Origin: Macrophomina tecta
Lineage: Eukaryota > Ascomycota > Dothideomycetes > Botryosphaeriales > Botryosphaeriaceae
DNA length: 64,000 nucleotides
Direction of reading: 5' to 3'
Assembly (NCBI GenBank): GCA_024180945.1
Contig: JAKSGN010000020.1
Coordinates: forward strand, 248,001 to 312,000
Part shown: piece by piece, positions 31,492 through 42,792 of the stretch
Position numbering within the stretch: the stretch's first letter is position 1
Layout: every line of letters begins with the position of its first letter
Notes under the pieces: model-generated
Told to the model about the DNA's origin: nothing
The model's database searches: none
The model's input: the letters and a program-made list of their open reading frames with translations, nothing else
Program-made: the position numbers and the translations under genes

Positions 31492-31870
31492 ATATCGGGT
31501 TTTGTTGGTGTTTTGTTGTAGGGAGGATCCTGGTGATCCTACCTGAATGAGTGAAGACGCCGTTCTGTAATCCTTCGGAATATGCTCAGGGTGTTAGGCA
31601 TCAGCAGAAATATAGTCATTGTTATTTTCTTTCATATCGTGGTTTCATAGCATGTGTAATTCCTTTGTGGCCGAAACCTCTGGGAACAGTGCCGAAGATG
31701 ATGCAACCTAGCTTTACTGGGAACCGTAGCATTCAGCCAGGAGCTATTGGCGTGAATCCTTCCTGGATACTCGCAAGCAGCAGGTTGTTTGATTGCATAC
31801 TTGTTTGCTGGTGTTATCGCAATCGAGGTGATGCTGTCCTATATAATGTAGGCTTCTCATCAATACATAA
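31492..31870. other. Convergent 3' region
   Basis: About 380 bp between the small TM protein gene and PEX11, which converge. Nothing further seen. Confidence 0.5.
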
Positions 31871-32777
31871 CTACCTCTTGTTGACTTTCCTCCAAATATC
31901 CTGAGAAGATATGAGCGAGCTAATGATACTAGTGATTGCCACGGCCGCTGGAGACACGGGCGTGTAGTTGACCACGGCGCCAGGGGTTAGAAGGTCACAC
32001 GAGGCACCGATAAGCTGACGAATAAGGGTGAGACGGCGGACTTTAGCTTTTTTGAGGGCCTGTTCCTTGTCCGATGCAGGGCTCTTAGATAGCCCCGGGG
32101 CAGCATTCTCTTTGGTTTCTTTCTCGGCTGGCTTTTCATTTTCCACCGCATCACTGGCAGCGTCCCCGTTTGCGTGGCTCTTTCCCGCCCCCAATTCGGC
32201 TCGTAGTTGATTGATTTCGCTGCGATTCACGTAGAGATCGTAGCAGGTGAGGACAATAGAGCAGGTGATGGAGTAAAACCAGAAACGCATGGACTCGACG
32301 AAGAACATGGGTGCCCACGATGTCTTGTGGACGCCCAAAGCGTCAAGCTGAAAGAAGGCGCATGTGAGTGAGGATCGAAGACGCGGCACGAGGAGGATGT
32401 GCGGCCACAAAGAAAATGAAGTGACATACTATCGTAAAGGCTTCGGTGAATAGGAACATGCCCAAATATGACCACTTGGCGATGTGTAGCAAGGCTAGCA
32501 CGCCTTCACGCTCACTCTCGACAAGGGCCTCGTTGTTGCGCAAGGCATCGGTAGCGATGAGAGCGCAGTCGATCCATTTGAAGACGCGGAAATAGCGGCG
32601 GCCGAGGGCAAAATGCTTCCGTAGGGCACCGCTGATATCAGCCAGCTGAGCGGCCTCTTCCGTCTCGACCGAGGCGAAGATGCTCACGCTCAGTTGAGCG
32701 ATGCCTTGCAGAAGGCGCAGCGTCTTCTCCAGGGCTGCGGCATCGTTCATGAAACGGGTGAACTCGACGAGCGACAT
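31871..32777 (-). CDS. PEX11: Peroxisomal membrane protein Pex11
   Basis: Pex11 remodels and elongates the peroxisomal membrane before division and influences peroxisome number. Two exons (32777-32430, 32347-31871) give 274 aa. The N-terminus MSLVEFTRFMNDAAALEKTL begins the amphipathic membrane-bending region, followed by LRLLQGIAQL and ALGRRYFRVFKWIDC, the conserved Pex11 segment. The middle has WSYLGMFLFTEAFTI and FFVESMRFWFYSITCSIVL as membrane-associated stretches. A charged insert at about residues 175-225 (Lys/Glu/Ala-rich) is variable in the family. The end VSPAAVAITSIISSLISSQDIW is the C-terminal membrane segment. The single intron is 82 nt. The gene is divergent from the M1 aminopeptidase. 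Confidence 0.92.
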
Positions 32778-33597
32778 TCTGGCTCAGACACAGCAGTCGG
32801 CAGTGCCGAAATCAGTGGAGAAGGATCTGAGGCCCAGTGGAAAATGGCAGCCGGAGTTTTGGCTCGGAAAGGCGGATATATGGTGGCGTCGAGTCGTGGG
32901 ACGCGTCAGAGAGCCAGGCCGCCAGCAACCGGGTGAGAAGGCGCGGCGATGGGCGGAGAATAGCGCGCTGGAGGCGGATGAGAAGACATAGCGGCGTGAG
33001 GTCCGAGGACAGATGTCGGCTTGCTTATCACCGTAGGGCTGGCGCTGGGGGGAGGGCGTGTGGGCCGGCAACGGACTTGTGCAGCCGAATCCAGCGGCTG
33101 AAACCGTCGTCGGTCGGGCGTGCCACTGCCAGCACGCCATGTTGGCGTCACGTGCATGGCGGTTGCACGTCAATGCAGGTGCGTTATCGATACCCGGCCG
33201 GCGGAGGGATCGGGCACAGCAGAGGGCCTAGAAATTAGTGGCCGTGCTGCTCGCGGCGGAGAGGCGAAGGTCGAGGCTGGTGGTCAATGGCAAAACCTCG
33301 TCTCCGGGCGGTCCGCAGCACAGCCTCTCGCTCAGCGTCATGTCTGCCTTGAGGCGCGCGTGCTGTCGGCACCATGTCAAGCTGCCTAATTGGCGTCGCG
33401 TAGGGCAAATCGCGGGGTTCCACTCAGCGCCCTCGACCTTGGCGGGGCAACAGCGGCTCAAGACACAAACCACTCTCCCCTCGCCCTCTCCTCGCCCTCT
33501 CCGCCATCTGCCCAGCCCTCGCCACCTACCGCGAGGCCTGCCCCACCTACTGCCATTATCAAGATCCTGCAGCACCGACTCGTGGATGCACGCAGCC
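32778..33597. promoter_or_regulatory. Divergent promoter region, PEX11 and aminopeptidase
   Basis: About 820 bp. The last 360 bp, from 33238, are stop-free in the aminopeptidase frame and could encode an N-terminal extension (see findings). No other gene is supported. Confidence 0.45.
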
Positions 33598-36500
33598 ATG
33601 GCTTCTGACAGGGACATCCTGCCTGACACGTGAGACAACCCCCCATCCCCCCTTCCCTCATTCCTCGTGTCCTGACGTCCACACAGCGTCAAGCCCTCTA
33701 ACTATGCCATCTCCCTCTACGATCTGGAGTTCGGCGGAGCTTTTGGCTACCAGGGCACCGTCACTATTTCCTCCGAAATCCGCAAGCCCACCAAGGAAAT
33801 CGTGCTCAATTCCCATCAGCTGAAGATCCACGAGGCCTTTGTCGTGACCGGGCACACCAAGACCCAGCAGTCCATCAAGACCACAAACATCTCTTACGAT
33901 GAGACCAACCAGCGTGCTACTCTGGCCTTTGACCAGGAGCTGCCTGCATCCTCCAAGGCTGAGGTCACCATCAAGTTCCAAGGCACCATCAATAACGCAA
34001 GTGGCCGCGGTGTTTGCTATCACGTTTCTAGCACTAACTGCAATTCAGTTGATGGCTGGTTTCTACCGCTCCAAGTACAAGCCTGCCGTGACCCCCGCCG
34101 CTTCCGTCGCTAAGGATGATGAGTATCACTACATGTTCAGCACTCAGTTCGAATCTTGCGATGCTCGCAGGGCCTTCCCCTGCTTTGACGAGCCCAACCT
34201 TAAGGCAACCTTTGACTTTGAGATTGAGGTCCCCGAGGACCAGACTGCCCTGAGCAACATGCCCGAGAAGGAGACCAAGAAGGCCTCAAAGTCCGGCTTC
34301 AAGGTTGTCTCGTTCGAGAAGACCCCGGTCATGAGCACCTACCTCCTTGCCTGGGCTGTCGGCGACTTCGAGTATGTTGAGGACTTCACGCGCAGGAAGT
34401 ACAACGGCAAAAGCCTTCCCGTGCGCGTCTACACAACCAGGGGTCTCAAGGAGCAAGGACAATTTGCTCTTGAGCATGCTCATAAGACCGTCGATTATTT
34501 CTCTGAGGTCTGTCATACTCAACCCTTCCAACCGCTTCACAACACTGACTCGTGAAACAGATCTTCCGCATTGAGTATCCTCTGCCCAAGGTCGACCTGA
34601 TTGCCGTTCACGAATTTGTAAAGCTCCCTCTTCTTACCTGCCCTGCTGATGGTGACGAACAATGCTTGGCTAATCTAAACTTAGCCAATCATAAGTCTCC
34701 CATTCAATTCCCACAGCCTTGCAACAAGATTTCGCTAACAACTCATCCCAGTCGCACGGTGCCATGGAAAACTGGGGTCTCATTACTTACAGGTGTGCCA
34801 TCCGCTGCCAAGAAATGAGCGCGCCTGCTGACATCGTCGAAGGACAACTGCCGTTCTGTTCGACCCGGAGAAGTCGGACCAGAAATACAAGAACAGGGTC
34901 GCATATGTCGTTGCTCACGAGCTCGCGCATCAATGGTTCGGCAATCTCGTCACAATGGACTGGTGGAGCGAGGTTTGTTTCCTCGACGATAGTACGCTGT
35001 CTGATGAGTGCTAACTTTGTGACAGCTCTGGCTCAACGAGGGCTTCGCCACCTGGGTCGGCTGGTTGGCTGTGGACCATCTTCATCCCGGTATGTGATTC
35101 CAAAGCTCATGATATCCCACCCACTAATAATTCGCAGAATGGAATGTCTGGGGACAGTTCTGCGTACGTCAGCGTCGAGGTACTATACCATTTCAACCAT
35201 ATGCTGACGAGTTCATGCCTGACTTAGAGCGAATCTCTTCAATCAGCCTTCAACCTTGACTCCCTTCGTAACTCTCATCCCATCGAGGTTCCGGTCAGGA
35301 ACGCCCTGGAAGTTGACCAGATCTTTGACCACATTAGCTACCTGAAAGGCAGCTCTGTTATCCGCATGCTGAGTGCCCACCTCGGTGTTGAGACCTTCCT
35401 CCTCGGAGTTTCCCAATATTTGAACGCGCACAAGTTCGGTAACGCCACGACGAACGATTTATGGTCGGCATTGAGCAAGGCTTCTGGTCAGGATGTCAAC
35501 ACTTTCATGGATCCATGGATTCGCAAGATCGGTTTTCCTGTCGTTACTGTAGCGGAGGAGCCCGGTCAAATCAGCGTTCAGCAGCGTCGCTTCCTTCTTA
35601 CCGGCGATGTCCAGGCCGAAGAGGATCAGACCACCTGGTGGATTCCTCTCGGATTGAAGACTGCTTCCAAGACTGAGAGTAGCACTGTGGGAGCCCTCAC
35701 CACCAAGGAGGACACCATCCGTGGCGTCGATGACAGCTTTTACAAGCTCAATGCGGACCAGACCGGTTTCTATAGGACGAACTACCCACCCGAGCGTCTC
35801 CTGAAGCTAGGGGAGAACAAGGATAAGCTTAGCATTGAGGACAAGATTGGCCTCATTGGAGACGCAGCTGCCCTCGCTCAGTCCGGCGACGCAAACACGG
35901 CGGCTTTTCTGGCTCTACTCGGTGGCTTCCAGAGCGAGTCTGAGTACATGTACGTGAGACTTGATCGTGTTGTGCTGACATGTGCTTACATCATCCAGTG
36001 TCTGGCAGCAGATTCTCCTCACATTGGGCAATGTTCGTTCCATCTTCTCTGAGAATGAGGAGATCTCGAAGGGCCTTCGGCTGCTCACGCGCAAGCTGGT
36101 GACACCTGCAACGGACAAGATCGGATGGGAGTTTGCTGAGAATGAGGACTTTTTGAAGGGCCAGCTTCGATCTCTCCTGATCTCAGCCGCCGGTCTCGCA
36201 GGCCACGAAGGGTGAGTGTACCCCACTCGAATCTCGCTTCGTATTATTGGACAGCGCTGACAACGGTCGCAGGGTCATCAAAGAGGCGCAACGTCGCTTT
36301 TCTGCATATCAGAGCGGGGACAAAAAGGCCATCCACCCGTCGCTGCGCGGACCTATCTTCAGGATCGTGGTCACTGAAGGCGGTGAGCAGGGCTTCGAGG
36401 CAATCAAGCAGGAGTTCCTCACCAACACGTCGATCGACGGCCGGGAGATTTGCTTGCAGGCGCTTGGACGCGTGCAGACGCCGGAGCTGGCGAAGGCTTA

Positions 36501-36867
36501 TCTCGATTTCCTCTTCTCACCGGCTGTACCCGTGCAGGATATGCATAGTGGAGCGGCATCTCTGGCGGCCAACTCGAAGACGCGGCACACGCTGTGGGCT
36601 TACATCAAGGAGCACTGGGACACCAAGGTGTACCCGGAGCTGAGCGGCAACATGGTGGTGCTGGACCGGTTCATCAAGCTGTCGCTGGCCAAGTTTGCTA
36701 GCTTCGAGGTCGCAAAGGACGTGAAGGCATTCTTCGCGGACAAGGACTGCAAGGGTTTCGACAGGGCGCTCGCACAGTCGGATGATATCATGACCGGTGG
36801 TGCCAAATATCGCGAGAGGGATAGCGCAGTCGTCAAGGAGTGGCTCTCGGCACACAGCTACCTCTAG
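33598..36867 (+). CDS. APE2: M1 family zinc aminopeptidase (Ape2/Aap1-like)
   Basis: A zinc metallo-aminopeptidase that removes N-terminal residues from peptides. Eleven exons join in frame to 882 aa: 33598-33629, 33687-33996, 34049-34507, 34561-34617, 34752-34792, 34843-34972, 35026-35089, 35138-35163, 35228-35949, 35999-36211 and 36273-36867. Exon 5 carries [13 protein letters not shown], the substrate-binding signature; exons 6-7 carry [20 protein letters not shown] and SELWLNEGF, i.e. HExxH-x18-E for zinc. The N-terminal beta domain has [15 protein letters not shown] and [16 protein letters not shown]; the C-terminal ERAP1-like helical domain starts near exon 9 end. Length matches the Ape2/puromycin-sensitive group (about 880). 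Intron 2 (33997-34048) is GC-AG. An alternative ATG at 33586 adds four residues, and a longer upstream frame may encode a mitochondrial presequence. Confidence 0.95.
33997..34048 (+). other. GC-AG intron
   Basis: Begins GCAAGT, has a CACTAAC branch site and ends TTCAG. Removal joins INN to LMAGFYRS, the conserved M1 sequence, so the GC donor is required by the protein. Confidence 0.85.
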
Positions 36868-37661
36868 ACAACTGAGTCCTCTTCTCGACGGTAGGCCGCT
36901 GGGGGATGGACGTGGAGAGACTAAAGTGGAGCACGATAGGCAGTTCATAGTGTAGCAGAAAAATAAGTCGTTGGTTGGTAACATCATGCCGGCACACTGG
37001 CTGGGCCTATTATGGTCCGATGCGGTAAAGAAGCTGCCGGAAAAAGCAAGCGCGAGAATATGGCGGGTCAGCATCGGCAGCTGGCTCGCCCGTTTGGAGC
37101 AGTGAAGCTTACTGCTGGGGTGAGTCGAGTCCCCGCGGAGCGGATTGGGCGTGGGCAGCTGAGTGCCTTGCAGAAGTCGCACGACGCGTTGGGGGCGGGC
37201 GCTCGAAGGCGGGAGACAGCCCAAAGCGGAGAGAGAGGGATGGGATTGCGAATAGGGCGGCGGGCATTGGGCGGACGGGAGTGGCGACAGGCGGAGTGGG
37301 TGTCCTGGCGCCCCCGCAAAACACGTGAGGGAGGAAATGGACGCACGGGCCCGGTGACCTGATCGCCGTCGACTGATCTTTTGGAAGCTCGACCGACGAA
37401 ACAACCACCAGCACCTCTGCCACGGACAAATAAATTGGTGACAGCGCCGCCCACTTGCACGACCCGTCCGCAATCTACCCCACCCCACCCATCCCATGTC
37501 CCTGCCCTAGACCCTGTCTTTTTCTTCCCTCTGTATAATTCTCTGCTTCTTAATCCCACACGTCGGTGTAGCTCTCGCTCTCCGCAGGAAGCAAGCTCCC
37601 CTGCCGTCCATCCTCCTCTCCTTGTATTCCTCCACGTGCACCAGTCCAATCAGCTGTCACC
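36868..37661. other. Intergenic region, HEM13 upstream sequence
   Basis: About 790 bp. G+C-rich frames on both strands (for example 37068-37649 minus) have no motif. The last 120 bp are pyrimidine-rich and look like the HEM13 leader. Confidence 0.5.
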
Positions 37662-39138
37662 ATGTCCGTGGTACGTAGTGTCTCCTCGTCTCTCTCGCCT
37701 TCCTCCTCGTCCGCCTTCTTCCGCGCCTACCGCCCGCCGCTCTACTTCCAGCGCTCCTACGTCCCAAGCCTTCGCCCCAGCTTCTTCACCCACTCCGCCC
37801 GCATACACCACGGTGTCCGTGCCCTCCCGGCGACCCAGCGTCATGTTTCCAACGGTGGGGGTGCGCCCAATCCTTCGGGCCGTAGCGATCCGCGGGGTCG
37901 TCCGCAGGGGCCCGGCGTGTGGGCTCCGAAGACCAGGATAGCCATTGGCCTGGTGTTCGTGGGCGCTTTGATATACTCCATGGTACGGACGTCGTAACCG
38001 CTGCCGTGTGCCATTGTCTTGAAACCGACTCCCAATCCGCGGCCGGCCAATTGCTTGCTGCCGTTGTTGCCAGCTGGTCTCCAAATAAGAGCTGACTTTT
38101 GCCATCCTCCCACAGGCGACCGAAGACGTCCAAAACCTCGACGGCCTCTCCCTCGCGGAGCAGGACAAGCTGACGAAACGCGAATCCGGCGTCACCAACT
38201 CGTCTCCGATGCGCCTGCGTATGGAAAAATTCATCCACGAACAACAAAAGGAGATTGTGGCTGCGCTCGAGGAAGTGGACGGCAAATTCTTCCAGACAGA
38301 CACCTGGGACCGGCCACACGGCGGCGGGGGCATCACTTGCGTGCTGCAGGATGGCAACGTCTTCGAGAAGGCCGGCGTCAACACGTCTGTCGTCTACGGC
38401 ACGCTGCCGCGCGCCGCCATCGCCAAGATGCGCGTCAACCACAAAGCCCTCGACCCGGACGTCGAGTCTCTCGAGTTCTTCGCCGCCGGACTCTCGCTCG
38501 TGCTGCACCCGTGGAACCCGATGGCGCCGACGGTCCACCTCAACTACCGCTACTTCGAGACGTGCGACCCGCGCGACAACAACACGCACGCCTGGTGGTT
38601 CGGCGGCGGCTGCGACCTCACGCCGTCATACCTCTTCGACGAGGACGCGATCCACTTCCACAAGACGATTAAAGACGTCTGCGACCGCCACGACCGCGGC
38701 TACTACCCCCGCTTCAAGAAGTGGTGCGACGACTACTTCTGCAACAAGCACCGCGGCGAGTCGCGCGGCGTTGGCGGCATCTTCTTCGACGACCTCGACG
38801 AGACCGAGAAGGACCAGGAGCAGCTGTTCTCGTTCATCCAGGACTGCCTCAGGGCCTTCATCCCCCAGTACCGCCCCATCATCGAGCGCCGCAAGGACAT
38901 GCCCTATACCGACGAGGAGAAGCAGTGGCAGCAGATCAGGCGGGGTCGCTACGTGGAATTCAACCTCGTGCATGACCGTGGCACCAGCTTTGGACTCAAC
39001 ACCCCCGGCTCCCGCGTTGAGAGCATCCTCATGAGCTTGCCACTGACGGCCAGGTGGCAGTACATGCACGAGCCGGAGAAGGGTAGCAGAGAGGAGCGCT
39101 TGCTGAGCGTGCTGAAGAAGCCGCAGGAGTGGGTGTGA
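37662..39138 (+). CDS. HEM13: Coproporphyrinogen III oxidase, mitochondrial
   Basis: Catalyses the oxygen-dependent decarboxylation of coproporphyrinogen III to protoporphyrinogen IX in heme synthesis. Two exons (37662-37982, 38116-39138) give 447 aa. Residues 1-90 are Ser/Arg/Pro-rich without acidic residues until about residue 75, a mitochondrial presequence, followed by one hydrophobic segment ([15 protein letters not shown], about 92-107), an arrangement that would put the enzyme in the intermembrane space. The catalytic domain has [61 protein letters not shown] and [19 protein letters not shown], all diagnostic. The HxN segment contains the conserved His for catalysis. Yeast Hem13 lacks such a leader. 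The intron is 133 nt, longer than most here. Confidence 0.96.
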
Positions 39139-40091
39139 GTATAGATATGAATGGGATAGTGGGGACTATGTAGATGGCATTATATCCAACAACGCACGGT
39201 GCGTGTACGAAGAATTTTTTTTTTTTTTTTTCTCTTACTTTTTCGTTGATGTACATAAAATCACATGGCTCGGCGCTGAACATGAGATCGGGGTCATATG
39301 CGTTTGGTCTTCTCTGGCCCTCCTTCTATTTTCCCTTTTCTCCCCCCCGGCCCTTTGCAGGCAGATTTTCAGATTCGAAGCGCAGGGTCTCGCAAAGAGA
39401 ACTAGCATCTGGCAGAAATCGACAAACAAAGTTTAAAAAAAATTTGGCCTTCTCACCTATCCGGCTGTTGTGCGATGTATGTGCTTCCCGTCAAAAAAAA
39501 AAAACTTTCTCTGAGGACGCAGTCGCAGCTGGATGCTTTATGCTTTTTTCTTTTTTTTCTTTTTTCTTTTTATTTCCGGGCTTTGCTTCGAAGGTCTATA
39601 TATTCTCTCTATACAGCTATCTGCAGAGAGTCCGTTGACGAATATCATGAATGTATGTAATTTCTAAAGACATTATCTAAACAGTGTGACGAGTGCGAGC
39701 AGAGGGTAAGAAAACACGAGAAAGAGGAGGTCTACGCATGCAAGGAAATGAGAAATAAGACAGAGTAGGACTTAACGGAACCGGGAGCCGTAGGTAGTTG
39801 AAACCTGGAGCAACTGCACACGCAAACAAGCAGATGCAAAAAGCAACCAGATCTATATAAAAAGTACTTACCTGGACGAGTAGACAGTATAATATAATCA
39901 CGTCTCTTCGCCTCTATTATCGCCCGCCCAGCACTTTCGCTCTCTTCCATAACAAGAAAGGACGATTCTACTTCAACTCCCACAAAAGGATGACTACGAA
40001 GGACAAACGCACGTGTTGAACCACGTCTCCCCTCGCATCTCGCATCTAACCTTCTCTCGCCCACGGTTCAGAAATAGAACCATACACCTCC
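39139..40091. other. Convergent intergenic region, T-rich
   Basis: About 950 bp between convergent HEM13 and NHA1. Runs of T at 39214-39230 and 39541-39570 and of A at 39494-39505. No gene seen. Confidence 0.5.
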
Positions 40092-42105
40092 TCACACGTC
40101 CCTCTCAGCATTAGCAGTTCCGTAGTTCCTTGCGCTCCCGTCCGCAAACCTGATCATCCGCGGCCCGAGCACCAGCTCCTGGCCTTCTGTGTGTCGCGGA
40201 CCCAACACAACCGCCGGGTTGCTCGGCGAGAAGCTCGAGTCAGCTTGCTGCTGCTGCTGCACAGCACCAGCGCTCGGTTGGGCAGCCGGTGTATCAACCG
40301 GCGCGGATGGAGCGGACGAGCTCTGCTGGGATTTATCTACTGGCGGCTGCTGGCATCCGCTCTTATTACGGATGACGGAGCCGCCGATGCGAAAGAGTGG
40401 GCGAGGCAAAAAACTCGCCGCAGCGGCAGTGCTGCCGGTGGCAGCGGAGCGCGGGGTGGCTGTGCCAGACGCGGAAGCAGAATGGCGGTTGCGGAGGAGG
40501 CCCGGGAGGGATTGCTCGGTGAAAGAGCGGATGTGAAAGGGGGCAGGTTCGTCCGGCTCGCGGTCAGATGAAACGGCGCTGGAGAGGGTGCGCGGGATGA
40601 GAATGCCGAGCTTGCCGACGGGGATGGAGAGGCCGTGGACGATGATGCTGCAGATGACGAGGAACCAGATGACGATGCGCATAACCTCTTGGAGGTGGGC
40701 AGCGTCGATGCGTTGTTGGGTGCTCCCGTCGGCGCTGGTAGTGGTGATTTTGGAGAGGAATTCGATGCTGATATAGAGATAGAATATAGCGCTCACGCCG
40801 ATAGGACCAAAGAAGCCGACGAAGAGGGCCTGGCGGAGTTGCTCGATTTGGTGGATATGCTTATGCATGGCTACCACAACGGGGAGGCGGCGGAGGAGGA
40901 GGACAAGAATTCCCAGGGCGATGAGGCGGTAAATGGGGATAACTTCGTTGGTCCTGAAGTCAGGCCAGGGGCAGACGGCGCCGAACCAGATGAATATGGA
41001 TACGTTGAGGAGCATATCTATTGTCGGCTGAAGGGAGTCGTCCATGGTTTCGAGGCGGAACCAGTCACTGTAACAGCAGATCAGACTGAGAACCGACGGT
41101 GGGCTGGATCACTTACTCCCAAGTGAAGATGTTGCCAGCGATGAAGCAAGCGAGGACATCGTCACTTCCCACCATTCCCACGGTACCGACAATAAAAAGC
41201 TAGTGGTTATTAGTATTTCTGTCGTGGGACATTAATAGCGCACAACTTACAGCAAGCGTGATAGCAAACACCAAGAAACTCTCACGGTCAACAAACCTCC
41301 TCTCCTCAGCCCAGTGAAGAAGCTCTTTGGCAATCCATCCCACAGTCGCACCATAGGCGATACTCAAAATGATGGTATAGCCCCAGGTCTCGCCAAACCA
41401 CAGTCCCATAGCTTCACGCGCACCAGCTGCCGGTCCTGCACTATGATCAACATACTTGATCAGATAGAGCGGCAGGAAGAGAAAAGGATAGCCGAGACCG
41501 TCGTTGGCGCCGGACTCAGCAATGACCAACTTGGCAAGCTCTTTCGGGATATTCTTGTCGGCAAACTTGCCCTTGACAATGGAGTTGGACAGGACCGGGT
41601 CGGTAGGCGTTACGCAGGCTCCGACCGCCAGGGCATGCAGGAAGCTCAATTTGGGTACCATGGCCCACACGATCAGGCTCGTGAGAACCCACATTCCAGT
41701 CATGCCCGGGCCGAGCAGCAGGGAAAGCGGCTTCCATTCCAGCTGCAGATACCTGCTCGGGAGTTGCACGCCTGCGATGACCAACTGGACGCCGAGCACC
41801 AGCCTCGTGAAATATAGGTTGATCGTGTTCAAGGTCTCCTCGTCGCCGAGGGCATATTCTTCAGGTCTGACGAAGTTGGCTGCATGTGGCCCGAAGATAA
41901 TTCCGAAGACAGTCGAAATCACTGCGGGGAGAGTCCGTCAGTACCCGTTCCTTGGCGTTGGCCCATACCGTTCAAGATCAAACTTACGGGCTTCGGAGAG
42001 GTAGAATTTCTCCTTGAACAAGTAGGACACGAGGCCGAACACGGTAACAAATCCGCCCAGCGTGGCGCAAACAATGTTGAACCCGGAGAGGTCGAGAGTA
42101 GGCAT
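40092..42105 (-). CDS. NHA1: Plasma-membrane Na+/H+ antiporter (Nha1/Cnh1 type)
   Basis: Exports Na+ and K+ in exchange for protons. Four exons (42105-41988, 41921-41251, 41199-41117, 41067-40092) give 615 aa. The N-terminus MPTLDLSGFNIVCATLGGFV begins the CPA1-type membrane domain. The ion-binding region is ESGANDGLGYPFLFL, preceded by ACVTPTDPVLSNSIV, both hallmarks of yeast Nha1/Sod2. The small third exon encodes LFIVGTVGMVGSDDVLACFI, and the exon 3-4 join restores FTWDDWFRLET. The last 170 or so residues form a cytosolic tail with Ala/Ser-rich and Gln-rich runs, shorter than the tail of S. cerevisiae Nha1 (985 aa in total). All introns are 49-66 nt. It converges with HEM13. Confidence 0.94.
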
Positions 42106-42792
42106 AATGAGGTGAGGGTTTGGGATTAGAAGAACGAAGACGTCTATTGCGCCCCCGTATAGATAGTGTTAGGGAATCCTGAGGTCGGAGAGGCAGTCAG
42201 GCGGGTGCTGAGTAGGCTGGGCAGCGTTGAACAGAATATCCACAAGTGTTATTGAATCATTTGCGTAGAGGGCTCGAGGCGATGTCAATGCCGCAATAGA
42301 CGCCACTTTTTCTTCCCTGACTTAAAGTCGTTGGGGGTAGCTATCGAGCAACCTCGGAGTGTTGTGCAAGTGGAGAGAAGAAAGTGGTGGGGGGAAGGAG
42401 GAGAGGTGTTTGGCGAGCGGGAGAAATGGCGGGCACGAGGACGGCTAATCGTAGCGGTCACCCGGGCCTCCATGTGAATGGCGCGAGTCATGCGCGTCTC
42501 TAACACCAATTCTGCAACGGTCTGCGACCCTCGAGCTATGATAAGCTCAAGGGCACGTGCGGATTTGCCAGTCACTTGTACTGAGAGGTTTTATTTGCTT
42601 CATTGAGATCTGGTGTGCAATGCCACGGCCGTGTCACGTGGCTGCCGCGGGCTGTACGACAAATACACGAGTCTCGAGCTGGAACAGATGCATTATTGTC
42701 TGTGCAAATGAGAAAGAATGGTTCAGGACTTTGATGCGAGTGAAGGACCGAAAACGTTCCTTTGTCCTTTCTCGCTGTAGACCTGGACGCCA
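42106..42792. other. Intergenic region, NHA1 promoter
   Basis: About 690 bp between the NHA1 start and the 3' end of the CRT10-like gene. Nothing else seen. Confidence 0.5.

Noticed and set aside
37068..37649. A 193-codon minus-strand frame upstream of HEM13
   Set aside because: Arg/Gly-rich by base composition, overlaps other frames in the same stretch, no motif or promoter.
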